Positions 32,822 to 44,491 of a stretch of 64,000 bases of DNA are shown piece after piece; the first letter of the stretch is position 1, and every line of letters begins with the position of its first letter. The stretch is from Flectonema sp. DT1601 (lineage: Eukaryota; Euglenozoa; Diplonemea; Diplonemida; Diplonemidae), in NCBI GenBank assembly GCA_964019425.1, contig OZ025852.1:192501-256500 (forward strand), read 5' to 3'. The notes under the pieces are model-generated. The model searched no databases and was not told the origin of the DNA. It worked only from the letters and a program-made list of their open reading frames with translations. The translations under genes were made by a program, and so were the position numbers.

Positions 32822-33829
32822 CTTCTTGCTGCCCAGGGGTTTCTGACCAGAACTAATAGAAAATAAAAAGTAGATGGGAAACAATAAAAAGTAAAATGCA
32901 TATAACTGAAGTTAAACAAGACAAATGAAGTAACAGATCAGAACAGATAGGGAATAAAAAGAAAAGATATAGGCAAGAGTTATTGTAGTAAAAGATAACA
33001 AATAAATAAATGCAAGTATCAACACATGATTTAATTACACCAGCAGCTAACAAACAACATAAAATTGAAGATCAGTTGCCAGAGCATTTCAACCATGGTA
33101 GAATACTCGCCCCTCTGGCAGGGATTATCCCAGACTTGTCCTTTAATTTAGTTGGACACCATGGCTTACAACCCTTCCAGAGGGAAGCACCATTATGACT
33201 TCTATTTTTTTCTTCAAGAAAATCATAAGGTGGTAACAAAGAAAAATGCTAAGAGGAACCCCCTATTAACACCTAAGACATCTAAACTGCAGCCCAGCTT
33301 ATGCCCAATGCACAACAGGTCATTCCCTCACACTCAGATCAAAAAATCAAAGTTCAGAGTGCATCTTAGCATGAATGAGAGAAATTTCTCATCGCTTTTT
33401 TTGAACAAAAGGGATAGAAGAAGGGATAGAAAACGAACATAACAATAAAATTCTAAGTGAGAAACACTTAGCAGAAACACTTAGCAGCTTTTAAGGAGCT
33501 GAAAAGCAAAAAAAAAATCTAAGTGAGAAACACTTAGTAGAAACAATTTGTAGCTAATTAAGCTGAAAATAAAAAAATAAAAAATTTCTAAGTGAGAAAT
33601 ACTTAGCAACTTTTAGAACAAATATTTCAGTAAATAACCTGTAATGATTAAACCATTACAGGTTTGATGCCAAAACTGACAAAGACTGAGTTGAATTATC
33701 AGGTGAGATTTGGACTGTTAGCTTTTGGCTAAGGCCCTCCCTGAAGAGCAAGAACAAAAAAACTACTCACACCTGAAGAAAACATACACAAAGAACACAC
33801 TGTAAGCTGTGTGTGTATTTTGTGTGTAT
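32822..33829 (+). repeat. Repeat D, partial unit
   Basis: Runs from CTTCTTGCTGCCCAGG through the hairpin cluster (33455-33665: CTAAGTGAGAAACACTTAG and CCTGTAATG/CATTACAGG) to GTGTGTATTTTG. It then switches directly into E coding sequence at about 33830 in a shared TTTTGT. Confidence 0.8.
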
Positions 33830-34515
33830 TTTGTATGAATCTGTTGCTATGATGAAGATAGCAAAGAACTACCTCTCGCTCTTTACAACTACGAGTAGTC
33901 TTTTTACTCCTCTTATTAAACCCCTTATCCCTACCCTTAATTATATCACCCCTCTTTGTCCTCTAGCCTCAATTCCTCCGACAATGCCGCAGAGTGAAGC
34001 TCTCGACCGCACGCCGACCAAGATTTTACGACAAGAGAGTCACGTTATCTCCGTTAAAGAGAATACACCTATTGCGAGACAATGGTCCGAGGGTAGGATT
34101 GACTTACTCGAGAACTACTGTCGAGCAGTAGATGACTCTCGAAACAAACGAGAAAGCGGCAGAGCTCTCAGAACAACTTTTGGATGCCCAACTTCGCCTC
34201 TCGGAGCTGAATCACCAACGGTGTACAACTCACGCAGAGCAGCTTGAGCAATCCATGATGTTAACGGGACTGGCGAGCGATTTAAATGTTCAACTCGCCT
34301 TGGCACGGTCTCAAATTGCGGCCCTGAAGTTCCAATTAGCTTCATGGGCAGAAGGTTTGAGTCCGCCAGACACAGAAGAACCTGAGGAAATTGAAACTCC
34401 GCCGAGAAAGTCTGAGCGTTCAACTCTGAAAAAACGGACCCCTCCATCAAGATATCGTTATAATCGAAGGAGATGTTCTGCTGATGACGTTCACGGTGAC
34501 TCCACCCCCTTGTAA
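33830..34515 (+). pseudogene. E coiled-coil ORF, C-terminal fragment
   Basis: Nearly identical to 50966-51649. A two-base deletion (GACTCTCGAAAC here, GACTCTCTCGAAAC in E1) shifts the frame near 34140. It ends with SADDVHGDSTPL and a stop, as in E1. The start is lost by truncation. Confidence 0.8.
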
Positions 34516-35983
34516 TTCTTTTTCCTTACTTTCACATCACTTTGTTTATTTAGTTTATTAGCTTATTTATTATTTATTGTTCGTTTTGTTTGTAATATTT
34601 TGTCGATATGTTTATGTCCGTCAGATCATAACGTTAATCAGGTTAATTGTTAATTGTTAATTGTAAATGGTCTAAACCCCAATCCAAGTTCCCAAGGCTT
34701 GGCATAGATTTGAGTGACGCCTTACTGGCCTCCTCATCCTCTATGAGTGGTGAGGGGGCCAGCAATGGTTTTTTTTTTTTTTTTCTCTTATCTCTTTTTT
34801 TTTTTTTTCTTTTACTCTAATATGAAATATTTTTGAACAAAATGTGATTATTAATTTAAAAAAAAAAAAAAAAAAATAATGTAAATGAATAATAAAAAAA
34901 AAAAAAAAAAACATGCCTTGGGAATACAACCAAAGCCCCAATTAATCGGTCCTTTCTTTTTTCCTTCTTGTCAAGTGATCGCTCCACTCGTCGATCACCA
35001 AAACCGATTGTATTTATATCTGTTCTTTTCTCAACGATCGGCTATACCGATCATTTTTTTTTAAATAATTGTTTTCTTCTTCTCGACGATCAGATCTAAT
35101 TGATCGACCTTTTTTTTTTTTTTTCCCTTTATTCTTTCCATCCCTCCCGCTCCCCTTATTTTAATAAAAACAAGATCAGCTCAGCTTGATCGTTAATCTT
35201 TTTTTTTTTTTTTTAAATTTAAACTGATTGTATTTATATCTGTTTATTTTTCTCAACGATCGGCTATGCCGATCGACCTTTAAAATAATTGTCTTCTTCT
35301 TCTCGACGTTCAGATCCAATTGATCGACCTTTTCTTTTTTTTTTCCTTTATTCCTTCCATCCCTCCCGCTCCCCTTATTTTAATAAAAACAAGATCAGCT
35401 CAGCTTGATCGTTATTTATTTATCTATTTATTTATTTATTTTTTTTTTTTTGTTGGTCCTAGTCAAGACCTTAAACTGACTAATCGGTCTTAATTTTAAC
35501 TAACCTTTTAATACTCTCTATCTGGTCTGTTATGTCATATTTCTCATTTAATTTTATCATCCATTTTACTTTTCACTGTTTCCCATCTACATTTTATTTT
35601 CAAATAGTTACGGTCTGTTAAAAAAAAAAGAAAAGTTTAAATAAGTTAAATTGAACATGTTAACTCAATTCCTCAATTCTTCCGTCATGGTCATGACATT
35701 CTTTTTCGTTTCTCCAATGCACAAGAGATACCATCACTCATGAGATACCAACGCACATACGAGATACCAGCACTCCAGAGATACCGACACGCTAGAGATA
35801 CCAAGTCACCTGAGATACCTCCTTGTAAATAAATTCCCGGTATTTCAAATTTGAATTGATAGTGTCAACTCTGCTTGCTGCTCTCGTTTATGTGTTGTCT
35901 CCTGAAGTGATCTTAACTCCTATAAAAAGAAAAAAAAAAAAAAAGAAATCAAAAAAGAAGAATTTTCAAACTTTTTTTTTTTT
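33830..35983 (+). mobile_element. Element E copy E4, 5'-truncated
   Basis: Contains the last part of the E coiled-coil ORF (to 34515) and the whole 3' region. The 3' region holds a directly duplicated block of about 200 bp (34998-35205 and 35216-35415, with AAGATCAGCTCAGCTTGATC in each). It also holds the GAGATACC repeats (35725-35818) and ends GAATTTTCAAAC at 35971. It lacks the right terminal array; the left end of E1 begins immediately. Confidence 0.75.
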
Positions 35984-36440
35984 TTTCGATAAAGTGGGAA
36001 GTAACGGACTGGGAGCTTTTGGCTCCTGCCCTATTCCCGATGTAAACTTTCTTTTTATTTTTTATTTTTTTTAACAGGCCCAAAGGGCGACAATGATGGT
36101 TGCTGACCAAGGAATAATATTCAAATGAATTTTCGTTTCAAAGAAACGAACAGAATTAAGAGAGAGGCAGAGAAAAAAAAGAAAAAAAAGAAAGAAAAGA
36201 AAAAAGAAAAAAAATATGAAGAGGAAATAATCAAACATGAAAAAAAAAAAAAAAAAAAAATATATAAATAAAAAAAACGTTGTATGAAAAAGGAAAAAAA
36301 AAAATAAAGACCAGAAAAGGAAAGAGAAAATGAAAAGGTATAATATTATTGTGGGGATATGAGGGATAGCAGGGAGATGCTCTTTTTTTTTTTTTTTTAT
36401 TTTTTTTTTTTTTTATTTATTATTTAAAAAAAAAAGGAAA
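35984..36440 (+). repeat. E1 left outer terminal block
   Basis: Non-tandem terminal segment with GTAACGGACTGGGAGCTTTT, AACAGGCCCAAAGGGCGACA, AACGAACAGAATTAAGAGAG and GGGATAGCAGGGAGATGCTC between A/T tracts. It is repeated in the same orientation at 28536 and 30389, and inverted at 48113-48548. Confidence 0.8.
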
Positions 36441-36530
36441 CAATCAGTTTAGCGTCTCGATCAGGACGGAAAATAGAAATTAATCGACATAGTCGATCGA
36501 TAGAAAAAAAAACAATGATAACATTGTTTA

Positions 36531-36565
<35 letters not shown>

Positions 36566-39192
36566 CTTTTAATTATTTTAAAGAAAAAACTCCCGTTTAG
36601 CGTCTTGACCAGGACAGAAAATAGAAAGTAATCGACATAGTCGATCGATAAAAAAAAAACAATGATAACATTGTTTATTCCTTTTTTTTTTTTTTTTTTT
36701 TAACTTTTTATTTATTTCTTAAAGAAAAAACAATCAGTTTAGCGTCCTGACCAGGACGGAAAATAGAAAGTAATCGACATAGTCGATCGATAAAAAAAAC
36801 AATGATAACATTGTTTATTCCTTTTTTTTTTTTTTTTTTTTTTTATCTTTTTATTTATTTTTTAAAGAAAAACAATCAGTCTAGCGTCCTGACCAGGACG
36901 GAAAATAGAAATTAGTCGACACAGTCGATCGATAAGAAACAATGATAACATTGTTTATTCATTTTTTTTTTTTTTTTTTTATATTCTTTTTATTAATTTT
37001 TAAAAAAAAAAAAAAACAATCAGTTTAGCGTCTTGACCAGGACGGAAAGTAGACAGTAATCGACAAAGTCGATCGATAAAAAAAACAATGATAACATTGT
37101 TTATTTCTTTTTTTTTTTTTTTTTTTTATATCTTTTATTTATTTTTTAAAAAAATAAACAATCAGTTTAGCGTCTTGACCAGGACGGAAAATAGAAATTA
37201 GTCGACAAAGTCGATCGATAAGAAACAATGATAACATTGTTTATTCTTTTTTTTTTATTTTAAATTCTTTTTATTTATTTTTTAAAGAAAAAAAAAAACG
37301 GAAAATAGAAATTAGTCGACAAAGTCGAACGATAAAAAAAAACAATGATAACATTGTTTATTCTTTTTTTTTGTATTTTTTTTTATTCTTTTTATTAATT
37401 TTGAGAAAAAAAAACAATCAGTTTAGCGTCTTGACCAGGACGGAAAATAGAAAGTGATCGACATAGTCGATCGATAAAAAAACAATGATAACATTGTTTA
37501 TTCTTTTTTTTTATTTTAAATTCTTTTTATTTATTTTTTAAAGAAAAAAAACGGAAAATAGAAATTAGTCGACAAAGTCAAACGATAAAAAAAAACAATG
37601 ATAACATTGTTTATTCTTTTTTTTGTATTTTTTTTTATATTCTTTTTTATTAATTTTGAAAAAAAAAAAAAAACAATCAGTTTAGCGTCTTGACCAGGAC
37701 GGAAAATAGAAAGTGATCGACATAGTCGATCGATAAAAAAACAATGATAACATTGTTTATTCTTTTTTTTTTTTTTAAATTCTTTTTATTTATTTTTTTT
37801 TTTTTAAAGAAAAAAATGGAAAATAGAAATTAGTCGACAAAGTCAAACGATAAAAAAAAACAATGATAACATTGTTTATTCTTTTTTTTGTATTTTTTTT
37901 TATATTCTTTTTTATTAATTTTGAAAAAAAAAAAAAAACAATCAGTTTAGCGTCTTGACCAGGACGGAAAATAGAAAGTGATCGACATAGTCGATCGATA
38001 AAAAAACAATGATAACATTGTTTATTCTTTTTTTTTTATTTTAAATTCTTTTTATTTATTTTTTAAAGAAAAAAAAAAACGGAAAATAGAAATTAGTTGA
38101 CAAAGTCGAACGATAAAAAAAACAATGATAACATTGTTTATTCTTTTTTTTGTATTTTTTTTTATATTCTTTTTTATTAATTTTGAAAAAAAAAAAAAAA
38201 CAATCAGTTTAGCGTCTTGACCAGGACGGAAAATAGAAAGTGATCGACATAGTCGATCGATAAAAAAAACAATGATAACATTGTTTATTCTTTTTTTTTT
38301 ATTTTAAATTCTTTTTATTATTTTTAAGAAAAAAAAATGGAAAATAGAAATTAGTCGACAAAGTCGAACGATAAAAAAAAAACAATGATAACATTGTTTA
38401 TTCTATTTTTTATTTTTTTTTTCTATTCTTTTTTATTAATTTTGAAAAAAACAATCAGTTTAGCGTCTTGACCAGGACGGAAAATAGAAAGTAATCGACA
38501 TAGTCGATCGATAAAAAAACAATGATAACATTGTTTATTCTTTTTTTTTTATTTTAAATTCTTTTTATTTATTTTTTAAAGAAAAAAAAAAACGGAAAAT
38601 AGAAATTAGTCGACAAAGTCGAACGATAAAAAAAAACAATGATAACATTGTTTATTCTTTTTTTAATTTTTTTTTTTTTTATATTCTTTTTTATTAATTT
38701 TGAAAAAAAAAAACATCAGTTTAGCGTCTTGACCAGGACGGAAAATAGAAAGTAATCGACATAGTCGATCGATAAAAAAAACAATGATAACATTGTTTAT
38801 TCTTTTTTTTTATTTTAAATTCTTTTTATTTATTTTTAAAGAAAAAAAACGGAAAATAGAAATTAGTCGACAAAGTCGAACGATAAAAAAAAACAATGAT
38901 AACATTGTTTATTCTATTTTTTATTTTTTTTTTTTTTTATATTCTTTTTTATTAATTTTGAAAAAAAAAACAATCAGTTTAGCGTCTTGACCAGGACGGA
39001 AAATAGAAAGTAATCGACATAGTCGATCGATAAAAAAAACAATGATAACATTGTTTATTCTTTTTTTTTATTATTTTAAATTCTTTTTATTTATTTTTAA
39101 AGAAAAAAACGGAAAATAGAAATTAGTCGACAAAGTCGAACGATAAAAAAAAACAATGATAACATTGTTTATTCTATTTTTTATTTTTTTTT
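36441..39192 (+). repeat. E1 left terminal array, main part
   Basis: About twenty tandem monomers. Type A carries CAATCAGTTTAGCGTC, TTGACCAGGACGG and TCGACATAGTCGATCGAT; type B lacks the first two and has AGTCGACAAAGTCGAACGAT. Each ends in ACAATGATAACATTGT plus a T-tract. The first five are mostly A-type at about 145-bp spacing. From about 37250 A and B alternate as a dimer of about 260 bp. The two short palindromes (ACAATG/CATTGT and TCGAC/GTCGA) are conserved in most units. Confidence 0.9.
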
Positions 39193-41472
39193 TTTGTATT
39201 CTAAGTGTTTCTCACTTAGATTTTTTTTTTGCTTTTCAGCTCCTTAAAAGCTGCTAAGTGTTTCTGCTAAGTGTTTCTCACTTAGAATTTTATTTTTATG
39301 TTTGTTTTCTATCCCTTCTCCTATCCCTTTTGTTCAAAATAAGCGGAGGAAATTCTCTCATTCACGCTAAGATGCACTCTGAACTTTGATTTTTTGATCT
39401 GAGTGTGAGGGAATGACCTGTTAGTGCATTGGGCATAGGCTGGGCTGCAGTTTAGATGTCTTAGGTGTTAATAGGGGGTTCCTCTTAGCATTTTTCTTTG
39501 TTCCCACCTTATGATTTTCTTGAAGAAAAAAAATAGAAGTCATAATGGTGCTTCCCTCTGGAAGGGTTGTAAGCCATGGTGTCCAACTAGATTAAAGGAC
39601 AAGTCTGGGATAATCCCTGCCAGAGGGGCGAGTATTCTACCATGGTTGAAATACTCTGGCAACTGATCTTCAATTTTATGTTGTTTGTTAGCTGCTGGTG
39701 TAATTAAATCATGTGTTGATACTTGCATTTGTTTATTTGTTATCTTTTACTACAATAACGCTTGCCTATATCTTTTCTTTTTATTCCCTATCTGTTCTGA
39801 TCTGTTACTTCATTTGTCTTGTTTAACTTCAGTTATATGCATTTTACTTTTTATTGTTTCCCATCTACTTTTTATTTTCTATTAGTTCTGGTCAGAAACT
39901 CCTGGGCAGCAAGAAGGAAAGTAGTTAAGTACTTCTGGGTGTTTGGCATCACCCCCCATAGTGAGCAAGTACAACAGGTAGCATTGGTAGTCTGTTGATC
40001 CTGAGTGATCCCAGCTACAGTTTTGTTTTTCTTTCTTTTTTTTAGAAGAAGATCAGGACATCCAAGCACTGCTGGATAGTTGCTGAATGCAGGGCCTGCC
40101 TGTGGCATTATAATAACAGGCTAAGTCATTTGTAGTTCATAGTTTACCTTTGATTTTATAACTTCACACAGGGTACTATGAACGATGAGAGATCCAGTGG
40201 GATCACTCAGGGTCGGAGTTGAATTTCCAGGTGAGATTTGGACTGTTAGCTTTTGGCTAAGGCCCTCCCTGAAGAGCAAGAACAAAAAAACTACTCACAC
40301 CTGAAGAAAACATACACAAAGAACACACTGTAAGCTGTGTGTGTATTTTGTGTTTGTCACAACAGGAGAGAAAAGAAAGAATGTCAAGGTTGGTCACCTT
40401 GCCTATCAACGCACAACATTGGTGGTCTCTACTAGACCCTGAGTGATCCCACTGGATCTCTCATCGTTCATAGTACCCTGTGTGAAGTTATAAAATCAAA
40501 GGTAAACTATGAACTACAAATGACTTAGCCTGTTATTATAATGCCACAGGCAGGCCCTGCATTCAGCAACTATCCAGCAGTGCTTGGATGTCCTGATCTT
40601 CTTCTAAAAAAAAGAAAGAAAAACAAAACTGTAGCTGGGATCACTCAGGATCAACAGACTACCAATGCTACCTGTTGTACTTGCTCACTATGGGGGGTGA
40701 TGCCAAACACCCAGAAGTACTTAACTGCTTTCCTTCTTGCTGCCCAGGAGTTTCTGACCAGAACTAATAGAAAATAAAAAGTAGATGGGAAACAATAAAA
40801 AGTAAAATGGATATAACTGAAGTTAAACAAGACAAATGAAGTAACAGACCAGAACAGAAAGAGAATTGTAATAGAAGATTACAAATAAAAAAATGCAAGT
40901 ATCAACACATGATCAGGATACACCAGCAGCTAACAAACAACATAAAATTGAAGATCAGTTGCCAGAGTATTTCAACCATGGTAGAATACTCGCCCCTCTG
41001 GCAGGGATTATCCCAGACTTGTCCTTTAATTTAGTTGGACACCATGGCTTACAACCCTTCCAGAGGGAAGCACCATTATGACTTCTATTTTTTTTCTTCA
41101 AGAAAATCATAAGGTGGGAACAAAGAAAAATGCTAAGAGGAACCCCCTATTAACACCTAAGACATCTAAACTGCAGCCCAGCCTATGCCCAATGCACTAA
41201 CAGGTCATTCCCTCACACTCAGATCAAAAAATCAGTGGGATCACTCAGGGTCTAGTAGAGACCACCAATGTTGTGCGTTGATAGGCAAGGTGACCAACCT
41301 TGACATTCTTTCTTTTCTCTCCTGTTGTGACAAACACAAAATACACACACAGCTTACAGTGTGTTCTTTGTGTATGTTTTCTTCAGGTGTGAGTAGTTTT
41401 TTTGTTCTTGCTCTTCAGGGAGGGCCTTAGCCAAAAGCTAACAGTCCAAATCTCACCTGGAAATTCAACTCA
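39193..41472. repeat. Repeat D compound palindrome inside the left array
   Basis: Minus-oriented D (39193-40215), then plus-oriented D (40216-41236), then minus-oriented D (41237-41472). The first two make inverted arms of roughly 0.8 kb with a spacer of about 0.2 kb. The pieces 40216-40457 and 41237-41472 are also inverted copies of each other. E monomers resume on the right at TTTTATTAATTTTGAAAA. Confidence 0.8.
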
Positions 41473-41993
41473 GTTTTATTAATTTTGAAAAAAAAAAAAA
41501 ACAATCAGTTTAGCGTCTTGACCAGGACGGAAAATAGAAAGTAATCGACATAGTCGATCGATAAAAAAACAATGATAACATTGTTTATTCTTTTTTTTTT
41601 AATTTTAAATTCTTTTTATTTATTTTTTAAAGAAAAAAAAACGGAAAATAGAAATTAGTCGACAAAGTCGAACGATAAAAAAAAAAACAATGATAACATT
41701 GGTTATTCTTTTTTTTATTTTTTTTTTATATTCTTTTTTATTAATTTTGAAAAAAAAAAAAACAATCAGTTTAGCGTCTTGACCAGGACGGAAAATAGAA
41801 AGTAATCGACATAGTCGATCGATAAAAAAAACAATGATAACATTGTTTATTCTTTTTTTTATTTTAAATTCTTTTTATTTATTTTTTAAAGAAAAAAACG
41901 GAAAATAGAAATTAGTCGACAAAGTCGAACGATAAAAAAAAAAACAATGATAACATTGTTTATTCTATTTTTATTTTTTTTTTTATATTCTTT

Positions 41994-42026
<33 letters not shown>

Positions 42027-42195
42027 AATCCTTTTTATTATTTCAAAGAAAAAACAATCAGTTTAGCGTCTTGACCAGGACGGAAAATAGAAAGTGATCG
42101 ACATAGTCGATCGATAAAAAAACAATGATAACATTGTTTACTCTTTTATAATTTTTTTTATTTTTTTTATTTGTTTTTAAAAAAGAAAAAGAAAA
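41473..42195 (+). repeat. E1 left terminal array, inner part
   Basis: Five to six further A/B monomers, in the same orientation as 36441-39192, ending in an A-rich leader just before the inner 44-bp repeat and the ORF. This position, immediately 5' of the ORF, recalls promoter monomers of some LINE 5' UTRs. Confidence 0.85.
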
Positions 42196-42239
42196 CAAGC
42201 GGAATTGATCATAATGGGTGGTAGGGGTTGTTATAACTT
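42196..42239 (+). repeat. E1 inner inverted repeat, left copy
   Basis: Begins CAAGCGGAATTGATCATAAT and ends TTATAACTT. An exact inverted copy is at 59955-59998 and a two-mismatch inverted copy at 45037-45080. It contains the ATG of the ORF (42214), so the first eight to nine codons lie inside the inverted repeat. Confidence 0.92.
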
Positions 42240-44491
42240 GGATGGGGATAAAACTTTAGTAGCCAAATGTCCTTTATGTTTTGAGACATACCTCAAAGGT
42301 CCAGTTGCGCATTTTAGACGTAACTGTAAGTTTAGTAAGGAATTTAAGGACTATAAGTCACGTTTTCCCCCATCTACCCACTCCCAAGTTAAAGATTGTT
42401 ACCACTTACCTTGTCCAGAATGTGGTAAGCTCTTCAAAAGTATCGCTACGAGAGCGAAACACTGTGTTAACGGTACATGTAAAGGTACACCTCTGTCTCC
42501 CCTCACAGGGAATAATTCAGACCTGGAACCTCCCTTTGTAGGAGAATCTGTAGATTTTAAAACTTCACAAACAGCTTTCGTTCCTTATAACTCTACAACA
42601 CCCACTTTTACCCCGTTACACCCGTCTCGTCTCAAATTCCGATCTTTTGGAACTGAATGGAAGGACATCGACGTTTCTGCTGCAGAAAAACTTCAAACTT
42701 TCACCGTCGAAACAGAAAACTCTTCAAAACCTGCCGACCAACGTGATAAACTACTCAAAACGGTTTATCAAATATGTAGCGGTTTCTTTGAAGAAACAAA
42801 GCGGAATTTACCCCGCAAACAGAAATCAAGGGAAGAGGTCATCCTCGACCAAGAAAAACTTGAATGTCGTCTGGAAATGAAACAGCTAAGACAGGAGCTC
42901 CGCAAATCCGGGCCTTCTATAGAGAACGCTGTCAAATGGAAAGAGGCAAGAACGAGAATGAAAAGGATTTTCCGAATGTATCGGAATTTAGAAAAGAAAA
43001 ATTTATTCAAAAAATTACAAGATAAATTTCGTCAAAATCCGTTTACTGCCATAAAAGAAGAACTCCAAAAAGAAGATCCTCAACCCCCCTCCCTTGATAT
43101 TCCAGAGGAAAAAATAATTGAACATTTTAAAAACAATTATTGTGACAATGAAAAAAAAAAAACTGATTTCACCCATCCCTCTTTTTTACCTAAGTCTGAC
43201 TACAAGACAATGGATGATATCCAGTTCCCGAGCTTCGAACAGTTTGGTATTCTCTTATCAAAGAAAAAAAACAAATGTGCCCCTGGTCCCAATTGCATAC
43301 CTTATGTTGTATGGAAAAAGGTCCCAACTTTTATGGAAGCACTTTACAAGGTATTAAAGAGAATTTTCGAACTCAAGGCCTATCCGGATAGTTGGGGCTT
43401 AGCATTTGTAACAATGCTCCCAAAGCCCAACTCCGATGGGAAAGACATCTCGAAAACGAGACCGATAGCTGTGGGCAACTGCGACGGGAAAATTTTTAAT
43501 ACGGTTATTCAGGAAGCCGTCGCAAACCACACTCTTTCTAAATTTAATTTTCAAAAAGGCTTTAGGAAAGGTGTCTCTGGGTGTATCGAACATGCCACGA
43601 TCACCTCAGAGATTTTTAAAGAAGTGAAAGCTCTCCGGAAAAACCTAACAATTGTCTGGGTGGATTTGGCAGATGCTATCGGCTCAGTCAAACATCAATT
43701 AATTTTCTTTGCTTTAAAATATTTCGGAATTCACGAAAGAATAATCGGTTTCTATAAAAGGTATTATTCCTCCATGCGCGTCCAAATCAGAGTTGGAGAA
43801 GGCCTGACGCCCACTATCCCTTTTGAAGTTGGTGTCTTTCAAGGCTGCGTTTCCTCCCCAACCCTTTTTAATTTGGTATTCCAACTACTGCTCTTTTCCT
43901 TAGCAGTTCATCAACAGGAAGCCTACGAGTTTAACAATAAATCCCTCCAACTATTAGTTGCAGCTTTTGCTGATGATTTACAACTTACCGCGTCATCAAA
44001 GGCGGGGGCAAAATTGCTAATCAAGTCGCTTGAACAGTTTCTTTCCTGGTCTCGTGGTATGAAAGCGAAACCCCAGAAATGCATTGCCCACAGCTTTGTA
44101 CAAGGGAAACCAGCTAACCCGGACCTGAAGATTAACAATGTTCCGATTACGAATCTCCAGGAAGCTGGAGAGTTCAAATACCTCGGGCGTTGGTTTGAGC
44201 CGAACGCCAAAGAACAGAAATTACGAGAGCGCCTGACCACTTTTACCAGGAATTTTTTAAAAAAAGTCGACGCCATGCCACTATATGGGTCTCAGAAGGC
44301 TTGGTCTGTCCAACACTTGTTATTGTCAAGGTTAACATGGAGTTTAATGATCCATGACTTATCTCTCCCTTTTGCCAAAAAAATGGACAAAATTATTAAA
44401 CCTTTTTTGAAGAAATGGTGGGGATTTGTCCGCTCTGCGAACACAGTCATCCTTTTTACCGGTTCAAAGAACACTGTTGGTCTCAGACACA
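42214..44491 (+). CDS. E1 ORF, part 1: zinc fingers and reverse transcriptase
   Basis: About 759 codons up to the E2 insertion. N-terminal fingers C-x2-C-x10-H-x4-C (CPLCFETY...) and C-x2-C-x12-H-x5-C (CPECGKLF...) are like those before the reverse transcriptase of R2-type LINEs. A Lys/Glu-rich linker follows, then the polymerase. Its motifs are PGPNCIPYVVWK, RPIAVGNCDGK, motif A with DLADAIGSV (D484), GVFQGCVSSPTLFN (motif B), FADD at 585-588 (motif C, 43966-43977) and FKYLGRW. The enzyme would copy element RNA at a nicked target. The frame continues past 44491 for 14 codons into E2 before a stop. Starting at ATG 42214 is preferred over the upstream TTG. Confidence 0.85.

Noticed and set aside
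36441-39192. CRISPR array
   Set aside because: The sequence is eukaryotic, the units are 130-145 bp with homopolymer spacers, and no cas genes are present.
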